Part shown: positions 1-8,450 of the stretch, in pieces
Position numbering within the stretch: position 1 is the first letter of the stretch
Layout: each line of letters opens with the position of its first letter
Source of the DNA: Kitasatospora sp. NBC_01246
GTDB lineage: Bacteria > Actinomycetota > Actinomycetes > Streptomycetales > Streptomycetaceae
Direction: 5' to 3'
DNA: 64,000 bases
Assembly (NCBI RefSeq): GCF_036226505.1
Contig: NZ_CP108484.1
Coordinates: forward strand, 7,411,501-7,475,500
Made by a program: the position numbers and the translations under genes
The notes under the pieces: model-generated
The model's database searches: none
What the model was told of the DNA's origin: nothing
Seen by the model: the letters and a program-made list of their open reading frames with translations, nothing else

Positions 1-119
1 GGACGCGCTGCGGCCGCCGCCGGCCGGGGCGGGCCGGCGGCCACCGCCCCCGCCCCGGTCACGTCGAACGGCGGGCCCGGGGCCACCGCCGGAGCGCTGG
101 GCCCGACCGCGGGCCCGAT
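1..119. other. Unassigned left edge, low-complexity GC-rich DNA
   Basis: This stretch is rich in Ala/Gly/Pro-type codons in several open frames and cannot be assigned to a gene with confidence. GGGCCC half-sites near 98-115 could form a small hairpin downstream of the minus-strand gene that ends at 120. Confidence 0.4.
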
Positions 120-623
120 TCAGTGCAGCTGCTGCACGCCCCCGCTGTCGCGGACGAAGACGGACCGGGTGTCGGTGGCCCGGTAGCGCTCCTTCAGGGT
201 GAACGCGGCGGGCGTACCGGGCGCGGGCGCGTCCGGGGCCTCGTAGTAGAGGACGTACGTCTTCGCGCTGTCCGTCTGGCTCTCCAGCTGGAGCCAGCCG
301 GTGAATCCGGCGGCCGGGAAGGTGCCGGTCGCGGTGACGGTCGTGGCGGAGGACGTCTGGCTGAACGCGAAGGCCGCGGTGCCGAGCTGGAGGCGCTTGT
401 GCCCGCTCTCGTGCCAGCGGCGGAAGAGCGCGATCCACTCCTGCGGCCACGGGCCGCCCTCGGAGTCCGGAGGCATCCCGGCGCCGTCGATCCGGGAGAG
501 GATGTCGTCCGCGTTCGCGACCACGGAGTCGAAGTCCCAGAGGTCGACCGCGAAGGTCATGTGCTCCTGGTCGGTCGCCCGGAACATGGGCCGGATGTGG
601 AGTTCGAAGACCGGAGTACGCAT
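120..623 (-). CDS. Hypothetical protein coupled to tyrosinase-like oxidase
   Basis: A 167-residue protein without signal peptide or membrane segment. The ATG at 623 lies one base after the stop codon of the upstream tyrosinase-like gene (TGAGATG), so the two are almost certainly co-translated. The N-terminal third carries a conserved-looking stretch (FELHIRPMFR, then DLWDFDSV and GGPWPQEWIALF) that seems to be a proper domain, followed by a beta-rich, Thr-rich C-terminal half. I do not recognise the family. Its position suggests a partner of the oxidase, perhaps doing what MelC1 caddy proteins do for MelC2, but there is no sequence resemblance to MelC1 and the role is inference only. Confidence 0.75.
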   Translation of the reverse strand: MRTPVFELHIRPMFRATDQEHMTFAVDLWDFDSVVANADDILSRIDGAGMPPDSEGGPWPQEWIALFRRWHESGHKRLQLGTAAFAFSQTSSATTVTATGTFPAAGFTGWLQLESQTDSAKTYVLYYEAPDAPAPGTPAAFTLKERYRATDTRSVFVRDSGGVQQLH

Positions 624-624
624 C

Positions 625-1905
625 TCAGCCGTACACCTCCATCAGGACGTCCTTCAGGGCGACCTCCTGGAGCAGGCCGGGAGCCTCCTGGGGCCGGCCG
701 TAGGGGTCGGGGGAGGGGAGGTACTGGAGCGTCAGCACGAGGTCCTCGGGGGCCGGGGCCGCTGCGAGGACGGCCGTGACGTCGAAGCGCGCGTTGCACT
801 CGGTCGGGTGGTGGGGCTGCGGCCGGCCGTCTGCGGGGCGGTCGTCGGGGGCCGTCCGGTGCGACTTCCACATCGTGACGTAGCCGACGCCGTAGTGGTC
901 GGCGAAGTCCGGGTCGTCGGCCCGGAACGCGACGTCGGCGGGGTGGACGTAGGCGCGCAGCACGTAGCTGCCGGCGACCGGGACCTTCAGGTCGTCGAGC
1001 CGGACCATCACCTTCCGCGCCTCGGCCGGCGGGGCGGCGAGGCTGAACTCGGCCCGGGAGTCGGCCCGCAGCGAGGCCGTGAGGCTCGGTGCGGACACCA
1101 GGCTCAACGGCTGCGCCGCCAGCAGCCGGCGGACGACCGGCTGCGGGGTCGGCACGTCGAAGTCGGCCTTGAGCCGGTCGGTGAGTTCGTACCGGTAGCC
1201 CAGCGCCACGGTGTCGGCGAAGTCCGCCACCTTGTGCTTCTCCTGGGAGAGGAAGCCGCGCAGGTCGTGGTCGGGCGAGGTGGGGGCGGGGGATCCGTTG
1301 CGGCGCTGCCACTCGGCCCAGAGCAGGTCGATGAAGGCGTGGAAGCTGTAGTAGATCGGGTCCATCGACGCGGTGGACGGGTCCGCCATCAGGCCGCCGA
1401 TGTAGTTGCCGTGCATGAAGTTGTGCGGGCCGAACTCCAGTCGCCCGAAGTCGCCTCCCGGGTGGGCCGCCGGGAAGCCGCCGAACTCGCCCTGGTCGGT
1501 CTCGGTGGTCACGATGTCCAGGGTGTCGGGCGGAAGTGCCGTGGCCACGGTGTTGCGGTCCTCGACGAGCCCGGGCAGCGAGAACGCGGCCGGGAACTTC
1601 CCCGTCGTCTCCGGGTGCAGCCAGTCCCAGTAGGGCAGCGTGACGTTCGCCGTGCGCGGGGGATCGGACTCCTGCAGGAGCTTCTCGAAGTGGTACAGGT
1701 GCGAGCGGTGCCACGGCAGGAACAGGTCGTTGCCGTGCTCGCACGGGCCCACGAACATGTCGTTGTGCAGGGCGGCCTGGAAGTCGTACCCGGTCTCGTC
1801 GTCCGGGTTCGCGGCGGACCGTGCGCGCAGGATCCCGAGGGCGTGGACGTAGTCGTCCAGCTCGGCCGGGCTGAGGGAGTTGATGTCGCGTCGGCTCGTG
1901 GTCAT
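625..1905 (-). CDS. Tyrosinase/polyphenol oxidase family protein
   Basis: A 426-residue type 3 copper oxidase. The CuA site is visible as His47, His57 and His66 (the last in LPWHRSHLYHFE) and the CuB site as His161, His165 and His189 (HNFMH, then FHAFIDLLWAEW). Most bacterial tyrosinases have HH at the last position; here it is FH, but the second His, which is the ligand, is kept. A C-terminal extension of about 200 residues makes it longer than MelC2 (about 275) and recalls plant-type polyphenol oxidases with a beta-rich shield domain. The start is the ATG at 1905, preceded by GGAGGTGA. No signal peptide is seen. It probably oxidises phenols or catechols; the substrate is unknown. The coupled gene at 120-623 and the nearby spore-pigment operon are the relevant context. 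Confidence 0.88.
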   Translation of the reverse strand: MTTSRRDINSLSPAELDDYVHALGILRARSAANPDDETGYDFQAALHNDMFVGPCEHGNDLFLPWHRSHLYHFEKLLQESDPPRTANVTLPYWDWLHPETTGKFPAAFSLPGLVEDRNTVATALPPDTLDIVTTETDQGEFGGFPAAHPGGDFGRLEFGPHNFMHGNYIGGLMADPSTASMDPIYYSFHAFIDLLWAEWQRRNGSPAPTSPDHDLRGFLSQEKHKVADFADTVALGYRYELTDRLKADFDVPTPQPVVRRLLAAQPLSLVSAPSLTASLRADSRAEFSLAAPPAEARKVMVRLDDLKVPVAGSYVLRAYVHPADVAFRADDPDFADHYGVGYVTMWKSHRTAPDDRPADGRPQPHHPTECNARFDVTAVLAAAPAPEDLVLTLQYLPSPDPYGRPQEAPGLLQEVALKDVLMEVYG

Positions 1906-2158
1906 GGGGTCACCTCCGTTGTGCGGCACACCGTATGCGCACGGGGTGATCGCCCTGGTGAGCCGTGCGGTGCGGCGCGCTCCGCGCCAGCCGACCGGCG
2001 TACCGCCCGGCGCCGGATCGTCCGCCCCGGCGCTCGGCGATGCGCCGGTCCGCGCCCCTGGCCGCGACACCGCCATCGTGATGACATGTACCCGACAAGC
2101 TCGCCGGATGGCACGCACGTGGGGGTGCGGCCCGTGACCGGTGGGCCGACGGAAGGAA

Positions 2159-2827
2159 ATGCCCGTGACTGTACGCATGTTGGCCGCCGGCGGTGCGGCG
2201 GTGGCAGCGCTGCTCGGCTCCTCGTTCACCGGCGTCGGCGGCGAGGCCGCCGCGACCGGCTGGAGCACGCCGCCGCCGGACAAGATCGTCATCGACGTGG
2301 CCACCGTCAACGGGTCCGGCTGCCCGGCGGGTACCGCCGCCATCGCCGTCTCCCCGGACAACACGGCCTTCACCGTCACCTACAGCGACTACATCGCGCA
2401 GGTGGGCGTCGGGTCGAAGCCCACCGACTTCCGGAAGAACTGTCAGCTCAACCTGAACGTCCACGTCCCGCAGGGCTTCACCTACGCGATCGCCGCCGCC
2501 GACTACCGGGGCTACGCGCACCTGGAGCCGGGGGCGTCCGCCGTGCAGAAGGCGAACTACTACTTCCAGGGCTCGCCCCAGACCACCTCGCTCAGCCACA
2601 AGTTCACCGGCGCCGTCGACGACAGCTGGCAGGCGACCGACAGCGTCGCCGTGACGGCGCTGGTCTGGGCGCCCTGCGGGGAGCTGCGCAACTTCAACAT
2701 CAACACCGAACTCCGGGTCAACGCCGGCACCTCGGACCCGACCAGGACCACCAGCTTCATGACCATGGACTCCACCGACGGCAGCATCAACACCGTCTAC
2801 CACCTCGCCTGGAGGCAGTGCCCCTGA
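2159..2827 (+). CDS. Secreted DUF4360 domain protein
   Basis: About 222 residues with an N-terminal signal peptide (hydrophobic stretch MLAAGGAAVAALLGSSF ending near an AEA/AAA-type site) and a beta-rich domain with the hallmark NGSGCP near its start, KNCQL in the middle and paired cysteines, as in the DUF4360 family of small secreted actinobacterial and fungal proteins. The molecular function of the family is unknown. The ATG at 2159 is used here, although GGAAGG at 2151 is better spaced for the in-frame GTG at 2165; either gives the same signal peptide. It is divergent from the tyrosinase-like gene, and a strong hairpin follows its stop codon. Confidence 0.85.
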   Translation: MPVTVRMLAAGGAAVAALLGSSFTGVGGEAAATGWSTPPPDKIVIDVATVNGSGCPAGTAAIAVSPDNTAFTVTYSDYIAQVGVGSKPTDFRKNCQLNLNVHVPQGFTYAIAAADYRGYAHLEPGASAVQKANYYFQGSPQTTSLSHKFTGAVDDSWQATDSVAVTALVWAPCGELRNFNINTELRVNAGTSDPTRTTSFMTMDSTDGSINTVYHLAWRQCP

Positions 2828-2835
2828 CGCCGCAC

Positions 2836-2884
2836 GGCCCGGCGGGCCGCTCCCCGACCTGCGCCGGGGGCGGCCCGCCGGGCC
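2836..2884. terminator. Hairpin between convergent genes
   Basis: Perfect 14-bp arms (2836-2849 and 2871-2884, GGCCCGGCGGGCCG and its complement) enclose a loop that itself can pair (CCCCG/CGGGG). It lies between the stop of the DUF4360 gene and the stop of the spore-pigment operon, so it probably works in both directions. Confidence 0.75.
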
Positions 2885-2898
2885 GGTGGTACGCGGTG

Positions 2899-3231
2899 TC
2901 AGCTCGCGTCGCCGCGCTCCCACCGGTAGAACTCGTGCGCCATGGCGTCCTTGGGCCCCCGCCAGGTGGCCGGGTCGTAGGCCTGCACGTAGGCGGTGAG
3001 CCGGTCGCTGACGTCCCGGAACTCCGGGTGCTCGACGACCCGGGCGACGGCCGGGCCCGGCGGGCGGTCCGCCTCGATCAGGTGCAGGTAGACGTCGCCG
3101 AACTGGAAGAGGCTGCGCCCCGTGACGCCGATCAGGTGCGGGAGTTCGCCCCGGTCGGACTCGGCGAACACCTCGGCGATGCCGCCGGCGGCGTCCGGCT
3201 TCATCCGGGCGACGATCAGTGCGCGGTGCAT
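2899..3231 (-). CDS. whiE-ORFVII: TcmI-type polyketide cyclase (spore pigment ORF VII)
   Basis: A 110-residue single-domain cyclase of the TcmI/WhiE ORF VII family, which folds as a ferredoxin-like dimer and closes later rings of the aromatic polyketide. The N-terminus MHRALIVARMKP and the internal HLIGVTGRSLFQFGDVYLH are typical. The ATG at 3231 has GGGAGGT ten bases upstream, inside the end of the preceding aromatase gene, so the two are translationally close. It is the last gene of the minus-strand operon. Exact ring specificity cannot be read from sequence. Confidence 0.92.
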   Translation of the reverse strand: MHRALIVARMKPDAAGGIAEVFAESDRGELPHLIGVTGRSLFQFGDVYLHLIEADRPPGPAVARVVEHPEFRDVSDRLTAYVQAYDPATWRGPKDAMAHEFYRWERGDAS

Positions 3232-3236
3232 CCGGT

Positions 3237-3692
3237 TCAGACCTCCCCCGCCTGCTTCTCGACCTTCTCGCGGATCAGCTGCATCTGGACCCGCGAGTTG
3301 CGGTTGATGTGGTTCACCATGCCGTCGTCGTCGACCGGCGCGGTGGGCTTCATCGCGAAGTCCTGCACCCAGCGCATCCTGGTGCCGGCCGGGACCTCCG
3401 CGTACTCCCAGCGGATGTCCATGAACTCGAACGGCCCGGGCTCGACCCGGCGGGCGCGCACCGCGAGCGAGGCCCGGTCGGTGGTGCGCTCGGAGACCCA
3501 GCTCCACACCTGGCCGTTCTCGTCCGGGTGCATGGTCAGCCGGAACCGCACGCTGTCGCCGTCGCGCTGCAGCACCTCGACCGAGGCGTACTCGCTGAAC
3601 AGCTGCGGCCAGTTCTCCAGGTCGTTGGTGACTTCCCAGACCAGGTCGAGCGGGGCGGCGATGACGATCTCGTTGTCCGTGTGTCCGGGCAT
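3237..3692 (-). CDS. whiE-ORFVI: Aromatase/cyclase, SRPBCC fold (spore pigment ORF VI)
   Basis: A 151-residue START/SRPBCC-fold aromatase/cyclase. The family binds the poly-beta-ketone chain on ACP and sets the first ring closure. The opening EIVIAAPLDLVWEVTNDLENWPQL and the late helix with INRNSRVQMQLIREKVE are family hallmarks. The ATG at 3692 follows the ACP stop after a single base; an in-frame GTG at 3701 would overlap the ACP gene and is less likely. It sits between ACP and the TcmI-type cyclase, exactly as in whiE clusters. Confidence 0.92.
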   Translation of the reverse strand: MPGHTDNEIVIAAPLDLVWEVTNDLENWPQLFSEYASVEVLQRDGDSVRFRLTMHPDENGQVWSWVSERTTDRASLAVRARRVEPGPFEFMDIRWEYAEVPAGTRMRWVQDFAMKPTAPVDDDGMVNHINRNSRVQMQLIREKVEKQAGEV

Positions 3693-3693
3693 C

Positions 3694-3954
3694 TCAGGCA
3701 CCGGCCTTCGTGGCGAACGAGGAGTTCACCAGGTCGAGGAACTCGGCCGGCGTCTTCGCCGACTCCGCTCCGTTGGTGACCTTCACGCCGTGTCGGTTCT
3801 CCAGCTCGCCGACCACGCCGAGCAGACCGAGGGAGTCCACGCCGAAGTCGTCGAAGCTGGCGCCCGGGCGCTCCAGGTCGAGCGGGTCGATCACCACGCC
3901 GGCCCGCGCCTGGATCAGCGCGGCCAGTTCGGGATGGCTGAGGGTGTTGCTCAC
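3694..3954 (-). CDS. whiE-ORFV: Acyl carrier protein (spore pigment ORF V)
   Basis: An 86-residue type II PKS acyl carrier protein. The phosphopantetheine attachment motif GVDSLG is present with Ser41 as the modified residue, followed by the helix LLGVVGELENRHGV. It carries the growing polyketide between KS-alpha/KS-beta and the cyclases. It follows the KS-beta gene after about 40 bases and is tightly coupled to the aromatase gene. Its length and acidic character are normal for the family. Confidence 0.96.
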   Translation of the reverse strand: MSNTLSHPELAALIQARAGVVIDPLDLERPGASFDDFGVDSLGLLGVVGELENRHGVKVTNGAESAKTPAEFLDLVNSSFATKAGA

Positions 3955-3994
3955 GGGATGTTCCCTTCAGTTCGTTGCCAGAGCAGTGGTTCGG

Positions 3995-5236
3995 TCAGGC
4001 CCGGTCCCCGCGCCGGAGCACCAGCGCGGAGTTGGAGCCCATCAGCCCGCGGCTGAGCACCAGCGCGGTGCGCAGCTCGGCCGGGCGGGCGCGGCCGGTC
4101 ACCAGGGCGAGGTCGTGGCAGACCTCGGTGACGTTGGGGGTGGGCGGCACCACGCCGTCCTCCATGGCGAGCACCGCGGCGGCGGTGTCCAGCAGGGGCG
4201 CGCCGCAGTACGCCCGGCCGGTGCCCGCCTTCGGGGCGGTCACCGGTACCCGTTCGGCGTACGGGCCCAGGGCGTCGGCCAGGGCCAGCGCCTCGGCGCG
4301 GTCGGCGGCCGGGACGCCGAGGGCGTCGGCGAAGACCACGTCGACCTCCTCCGGGGCGATCCGGGCCTGGTCGAGCGCGATCCGGACGGCGTTGGCCAGC
4401 CCCTCGCGGGATTCCTCCCAGCGGGAGGCGCCGGTGAACGTGGCGCCGTGCCCGGCCAGGTACGCCCGGACGGTCGCGCCGCGACGGCGGGCCGTCTCCT
4501 CGTCCTCCAGCAGCAGCATCGCGCCGCCCTCGGCGGGGGCGAAGCCGTTGGCGGCGGCGGAGAACGGCAGGTAGGCCCGGTCCGGCCGGTCGTCGAGGCT
4601 GAGCTCGGGGTAGCCGAGCTGGCAGACCATCGAGTACGGCGCCAGCGGGGCCTCGGCCGCGCCGGCCACCACCGCGTCGGTGCCGCGCTCGATGGCCCGG
4701 GCGGCGTGCGCGAGGGCGTCCAGGCCGCCGGCCTCGTCGCTGGCGACCACCCCGCACGGGCCCTTGTAGCCGCCCCGGATCGAGACCTGGCCGGTGCTGG
4801 CCGCGTAGAACCACGCGATGGACTGGTAGGGGCCGACGAACTGTGGCCCCTGGCCCCAGAGTTGCTGCAGTTCGCGCTGGCCGAACTCGCCGCCGCCGGA
4901 GCCGGCCGCGGTCACCACGCCCACCCCGAACGGCTGGTCGGGGTCGGGAACGAACCCGGCGTCCGCCACCGCCAGGTCGGCGGCGGCCATCGCGTAGTGC
5001 GTGAAGCGGTCGGTCTGCACCAGGTAGCGGCTGTCGATCACGGACTGCGGGTCGAAGTCCCGTACCTGGCCGGCGACGCGCAGCGGAAAGTCCGCGCAGC
5101 CCTCGCGGGATATCCGGTCGAGGACGCTCACGCCCTGCCTGGTGGCCTTCCAGAAGGCGTCGGCCCCCACACCGTTCGGCGCGACCACGCCGAGGCCGGT
5201 GACCACCGCCCGGCGGCCCTGCTGACGTGACGTCAT
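3995..5236 (-). CDS. whiE-ORFIV: Ketosynthase beta / chain length factor (ORF IV)
   Basis: A 413-residue KS-beta subunit that pairs with KS-alpha and sets chain length. It has the ketosynthase fold, but the nucleophilic cysteine is absent: alignment of ASDEAGGLDAL with STGCTSGLDAI of KS-alpha puts Glu168 at the Cys position. Chain length factors usually carry Gln there, which decarboxylates malonyl-ACP to prime the chain; Glu is a variant worth noting. The ATG at 5236 follows the KS-alpha stop by five bases, so the two subunits are made in equal amounts. Gene order identifies it as whiE ORF IV. Confidence 0.95.
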   Translation of the reverse strand: MTSRQQGRRAVVTGLGVVAPNGVGADAFWKATRQGVSVLDRISREGCADFPLRVAGQVRDFDPQSVIDSRYLVQTDRFTHYAMAAADLAVADAGFVPDPDQPFGVGVVTAAGSGGGEFGQRELQQLWGQGPQFVGPYQSIAWFYAASTGQVSIRGGYKGPCGVVASDEAGGLDALAHAARAIERGTDAVVAGAAEAPLAPYSMVCQLGYPELSLDDRPDRAYLPFSAAANGFAPAEGGAMLLLEDEETARRRGATVRAYLAGHGATFTGASRWEESREGLANAVRIALDQARIAPEEVDVVFADALGVPAADRAEALALADALGPYAERVPVTAPKAGTGRAYCGAPLLDTAAAVLAMEDGVVPPTPNVTEVCHDLALVTGRARPAELRTALVLSRGLMGSNSALVLRRGDRA

Positions 5237-5241
5237 GGATC

Positions 5242-6498
5242 TCACCCCGTTCTGTTGAGCACGACGGCGGACTGGAATCCGCCGAATCCGCTGCCGACCG
5301 ACAGGATGTGCCGGAGGGGCAGCTCGCGCGCGGTGCGCGGCACGTAGTCGAGGTCGCACTCCGGGTCCGGAGTCTCGTAGTTGGCGGTCGGCGGTACCAC
5401 GCCGTGGGCCAGTGCGAGGGTGCAGGCGACCACCTCGATCGCGCCGATCGCGCCCAGCGAGTGCCCGACCATCGACTTGATCGAGCTCATCGGCGTCCGG
5501 TACGCGTGCTCACCGAGCGAGCGCTTGACGGCCGCCGTCTCGTGCCGGTCGTTCTGTTTGGTTCCCGAGCCGTGCGCGTTGACGTAGTCGACGTCGGTGC
5601 GGTCCACCCGGGCGTGGGCGAGCGACTCGTCGATCGCCCGGGACATCTCCAGCCCCTCCTGGGTGAGGCCGGTCATGTGGTAGGCGTTGCCGAAGGTCGC
5701 GAAGCCGCCGATCTCGCCGTAGATCCGGGCCCCGCGCCGCCGGGCGTGCTCCAGCTCCTCCAGCACCAGGACGGCGCCGCCCTCGCCGAGCACGAAGCCG
5801 TCGCGGTGGGCGTCGAAGGGGCGGGAGGCGTGCTCCGGGTCGTCGTTGCGTTCGCTGGTGGCCTTGATGGCGTCGAAGCAGGCGACGGTGATCGGTGAGA
5901 TCGGCGAGTCGGAGGCGCCGGTGACGCAGATGTCGGCGCGCCCCTCCTCGACCGCCTGGAAGGCGTAGCCGATCGCGTCCAGTCCGGAGGTGCACCCGGT
6001 GGAGACGGTCTGCACCGGGCCGTGCGCACCGGTGCGCTCGGCGACCGCGGAGGCCAGCGTGCTGGGCGCGAAGGCGCGGTGCAGCTGCGGCTCGGCCCGT
6101 CGGTGGTCCACGTCCCAGCGCGCGCCGCCGGCGCTGACCAGGGCGTAGTCGTGCTCCAGCCGGGTGGTGCCGCCGACGGCGGTGCCGAGCGAGACGCCGA
6201 TCCGCCACGGGTCCTCCGCGGCCAGGTCCAGGCCCGAGTCGGCGATCGCCTCGTCCGCCGCCACCATGGCGAACTGCACGTAGCGGTCGGCCCGTTGGAC
6301 GTCCTCCGGGCTCAACCCGTGCGCCGCCGGGTCGAAGTCGCACTCGGCGGCGATCCGGGAGCGGAATCCGGTGGGATCGAAGAGCGTGATGCCCCTGGTC
6401 GCCGTCCGGCCGGAGGTGAGCAGTTGCCAGAAGGCCGGTACGCCCACGCCGCCGGGCGCGACCACACCGATCCCCGTGACGGCGACCCGCCGGGTCAC
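5242..6498 (-). CDS. whiE-ORFIII: Ketosynthase alpha (spore pigment ORF III)
   Basis: A 418-residue ketosynthase that condenses malonyl units with KS-beta and ACP. The active-site Cys169 lies in VSTGCTSGLDA, and the two catalytic histidines lie in NAHGSGTKQND and SIKSMVGHSLGA, so the enzyme looks fully active. The GTG start at 6498 overlaps the cupin stop by four bases (GTGA), giving translational coupling. No frame damage is seen. Confidence 0.97.
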   Translation of the reverse strand: MTRRVAVTGIGVVAPGGVGVPAFWQLLTSGRTATRGITLFDPTGFRSRIAAECDFDPAAHGLSPEDVQRADRYVQFAMVAADEAIADSGLDLAAEDPWRIGVSLGTAVGGTTRLEHDYALVSAGGARWDVDHRRAEPQLHRAFAPSTLASAVAERTGAHGPVQTVSTGCTSGLDAIGYAFQAVEEGRADICVTGASDSPISPITVACFDAIKATSERNDDPEHASRPFDAHRDGFVLGEGGAVLVLEELEHARRRGARIYGEIGGFATFGNAYHMTGLTQEGLEMSRAIDESLAHARVDRTDVDYVNAHGSGTKQNDRHETAAVKRSLGEHAYRTPMSSIKSMVGHSLGAIGAIEVVACTLALAHGVVPPTANYETPDPECDLDYVPRTARELPLRHILSVGSGFGGFQSAVVLNRTG

Positions 6499-6929
6499 GA
6501 AGCCACCTTGGCGTGTTCCGGCGGACCGGAGGTCACCGCTCCCTCGGTCTCCTCGGTGTCGACGTGGCCGAGCTCCGGGCGGGGGGCGAGCGGGCCGAGG
6601 TGGAAGACCATCCGGGCCTCGGTGTCGCCGACGTTGCGGAAGCGGTGGCGCATGTCGATCGGGATCATCAGGCCCTGGTCGGGCCGGAGCGAGTGGGTCA
6701 CCCCGTCCAGGTCCACCTCCAGTTCGCCGGCGACCACGAAGACGAACTCCTCGGAGTACGGGTGGTAGTGCTCGCCGATCCGCTCGCCGGGCTGCACGAT
6801 GGCCAGGCCCATGAAGCCGCTGGTGGCGCCGCAGGTGGTCGGGGTGAGCATGGCGCGCAGGTCGCCGCCGCGCCGGCGGTTCTCCGGCGCCTCGTCGACG
6901 TGCACGATCCGTGGGTACTGCGTGGACAT
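6495..6929 (-). CDS. whiE-ORFII: Cupin protein (spore pigment ORF II)
   Basis: A 144-residue single-domain cupin. Metal-binding motif 1 is visible as GEHYHPYSEEFVFVVAGELE, and the second motif region as DMRHRFRNVGDTEARMVFH. WhiE ORF II proteins are found in nearly all spore-pigment clusters and are thought to help cyclisation or processing of the chain, but the exact reaction is not settled. The gene starts at ATG 6929 and overlaps the KS-alpha start by four bases. Confidence 0.92.
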   Translation of the reverse strand: MSTQYPRIVHVDEAPENRRRGGDLRAMLTPTTCGATSGFMGLAIVQPGERIGEHYHPYSEEFVFVVAGELEVDLDGVTHSLRPDQGLMIPIDMRHRFRNVGDTEARMVFHLGPLAPRPELGHVDTEETEGAVTSGPPEHAKVAS

Positions 6930-6975
6930 GGTTTCTTCCTTCGGGAGTCGGAGCCGGCGCAGGGCCGATGGTCGG

Positions 6976-8142
6976 TCAGGTGAGCTGGGAGCTGCGGTCG
7001 GTGACCGGGCTCATGGCGCGGGCGGCGAGGAGGGCGCTCAGGCCGGCGACGGTGCGCAGGTCGCCCTCGGCGCCGAGGTCCAGCAGCCGGCCGAGGACGG
7101 TGGCCTCGCGCTCGCCGGCCACGCCCAGGGCGACGGCCGGCTCGGCCTCGGCCGGGACCCGCAGGTCCACCAGGCGGACCACGACGTCCTCCCGGTGGAA
7201 GACGGTGGCGGCCGCGAGCGGGCCGGTCGGGTCGGCGGTGGCCAGGTTGTCGTGCTCGGCGAGCAGGGCGGCCACGGCCGCGCCGTTGCCCGGCTTGACG
7301 GGGTAGAGCACGGCGTGCCGGTGCAGCCGGCCGGAGGCCGGGGAGCCGGCGATCGCCTGGTGCTCGGCGGGCAGCGCCGCACGGGCGAAGAAGGCGCGTG
7401 CCGCCTGCGGGTCTCCGAGCTGGCGGGCCTCCTCCAGGTACGGGTTGATGGCCTCCTCGACCGCGCGGACCTCGGGCTGCATCGCCACGTGGCGCAGCGC
7501 GTCGCCCAGGTTGCCGACCACCTCGACGGCCCGGACCACCCGGTTGCCGTGCATGAAGAGGGAGGTTCGGCGCAGCTGGGTGGTCTCGTCCACCTCGGCC
7601 TTGGGGGAGGCGTAGCCGGAGAGGATCCGGGCCACCTCGTGCTCGCTGCCGGGCTTGACGGTGAAGGTCAGGGCGTGCCGGACCACCCCGTCCGGGCCGG
7701 GCGCGGCCTGCGGCGGGCCGACGTGCCCGGCCGGCGCGGTGCGCGGCAGGCCGGGCGGCACGTCCACCGGCTTGCGGGTGCCGGTGGCGCCGGCCGCGGA
7801 GGTCTCCCGGAGGATGGAGTAGCGCAGCGAGCGGAAGGTGTCGCTGACGCAGCCGTGCATCGGCTTGACCATCTCGCGGTGGGCGGGGCTGTCCACCCAC
7901 TCCAGGAAGGTCTCCTGGTCCTTCCACTCGCTGGTGATGAGCCACTGCCGCGGGTCGTTGATCGACTGGCAGAGCTGGTCGCTGACGTGGCCGGGGACCG
8001 AGGCCACCTGGTGGCGCAGCTTCTCGTACACGTCGAGGAAGCGCTGCTGGGCGCCGTCCTTGATCTCCAGCATCAGCATCACGCGCAGTCGGGTGTGCTG
8101 CTCGGAGTGCTGCTCGGCCTGCGGTTCGGACAGAGTCGTCAT
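6976..8142 (-). CDS. whiE-ORFI: SchA/CurD-type monooxygenase-like protein (ORF I)
   Basis: A 388-residue protein, first gene of the spore-pigment operon. Residues about 15-110 form an antibiotic-biosynthesis-monooxygenase-like ferredoxin fold (LRVMLMLEIKDGAQQRFLDVY). The rest contains the SchA/CurD-like domain with two related halves beginning VVRHALTFTVKPGSE and RLHRHAVLYPVKPGN. The ATG at 8142 is chosen because the open frame upstream lacks domain character and enters the divergent promoter region. The role is assigned by position in whiE clusters; the chemical step is unknown. Confidence 0.88.
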   Translation of the reverse strand: MTTLSEPQAEQHSEQHTRLRVMLMLEIKDGAQQRFLDVYEKLRHQVASVPGHVSDQLCQSINDPRQWLITSEWKDQETFLEWVDSPAHREMVKPMHGCVSDTFRSLRYSILRETSAAGATGTRKPVDVPPGLPRTAPAGHVGPPQAAPGPDGVVRHALTFTVKPGSEHEVARILSGYASPKAEVDETTQLRRTSLFMHGNRVVRAVEVVGNLGDALRHVAMQPEVRAVEEAINPYLEEARQLGDPQAARAFFARAALPAEHQAIAGSPASGRLHRHAVLYPVKPGNGAAVAALLAEHDNLATADPTGPLAAATVFHREDVVVRLVDLRVPAEAEPAVALGVAGEREATVLGRLLDLGAEGDLRTVAGLSALLAARAMSPVTDRSSQLT

Positions 8143-8450
8143 GATCCACTTTCTTGCTTCGGGCGCTGCCCGCGCCGTGCGCGCCGGGCGGCTTCCGTCC
8201 GGACGGGCCCCGGCGGGGGGAGGGCGGTGCGGTGGCGGTCGGCCCGGGCGGGTGGGGGCCAGGCCTGAGGTCGATCGTGCGCGGACCCCACGAGTGGCGC
8301 GAGATATGCGGGCCATCCGGGCGACGAGGCGGCAGAAGGGACCCGCGGCGGGGGATGGAAGAGCGGGGCCGACGTGCGCGAGGGCCCCGCCGAGGGCGAC
8401 GCCGAGCCCCGTAGCCGGGTCGCGAACCCCCGTACAGGCTGGAGCAATTG
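8143..8450. promoter_or_regulatory. Divergent promoter region of spore-pigment genes
   Basis: These 308 bases separate the start of ORF I (minus) from the start of the FAD hydroxylase (plus). In characterised whiE clusters this is where two developmentally timed promoters lie, the one for the hydroxylase depending on sigma-F. I could not pick a confident -35/-10 pair here. The only clear signal is GGAG before the hydroxylase ATG. Confidence 0.55.

Noticed and set aside
1320..1420. Loss of a CuB ligand in the PPO-like tyrosinase (FH instead of HH)
   Set aside because: The second His is the copper ligand in known tyrosinases and is kept, so inactivity is not supported.
1860..2379. N-terminal extension of the PPO-like tyrosinase
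   Set aside because: The extension runs through the divergent promoter and lacks domain character; a strong GGAGGTGA supports the ATG at 1905.
8200..8440. Small forward or reverse ORFs in the whiE divergent region
   Set aside because: They are Arg/Pro-rich in every frame and lack start signals.
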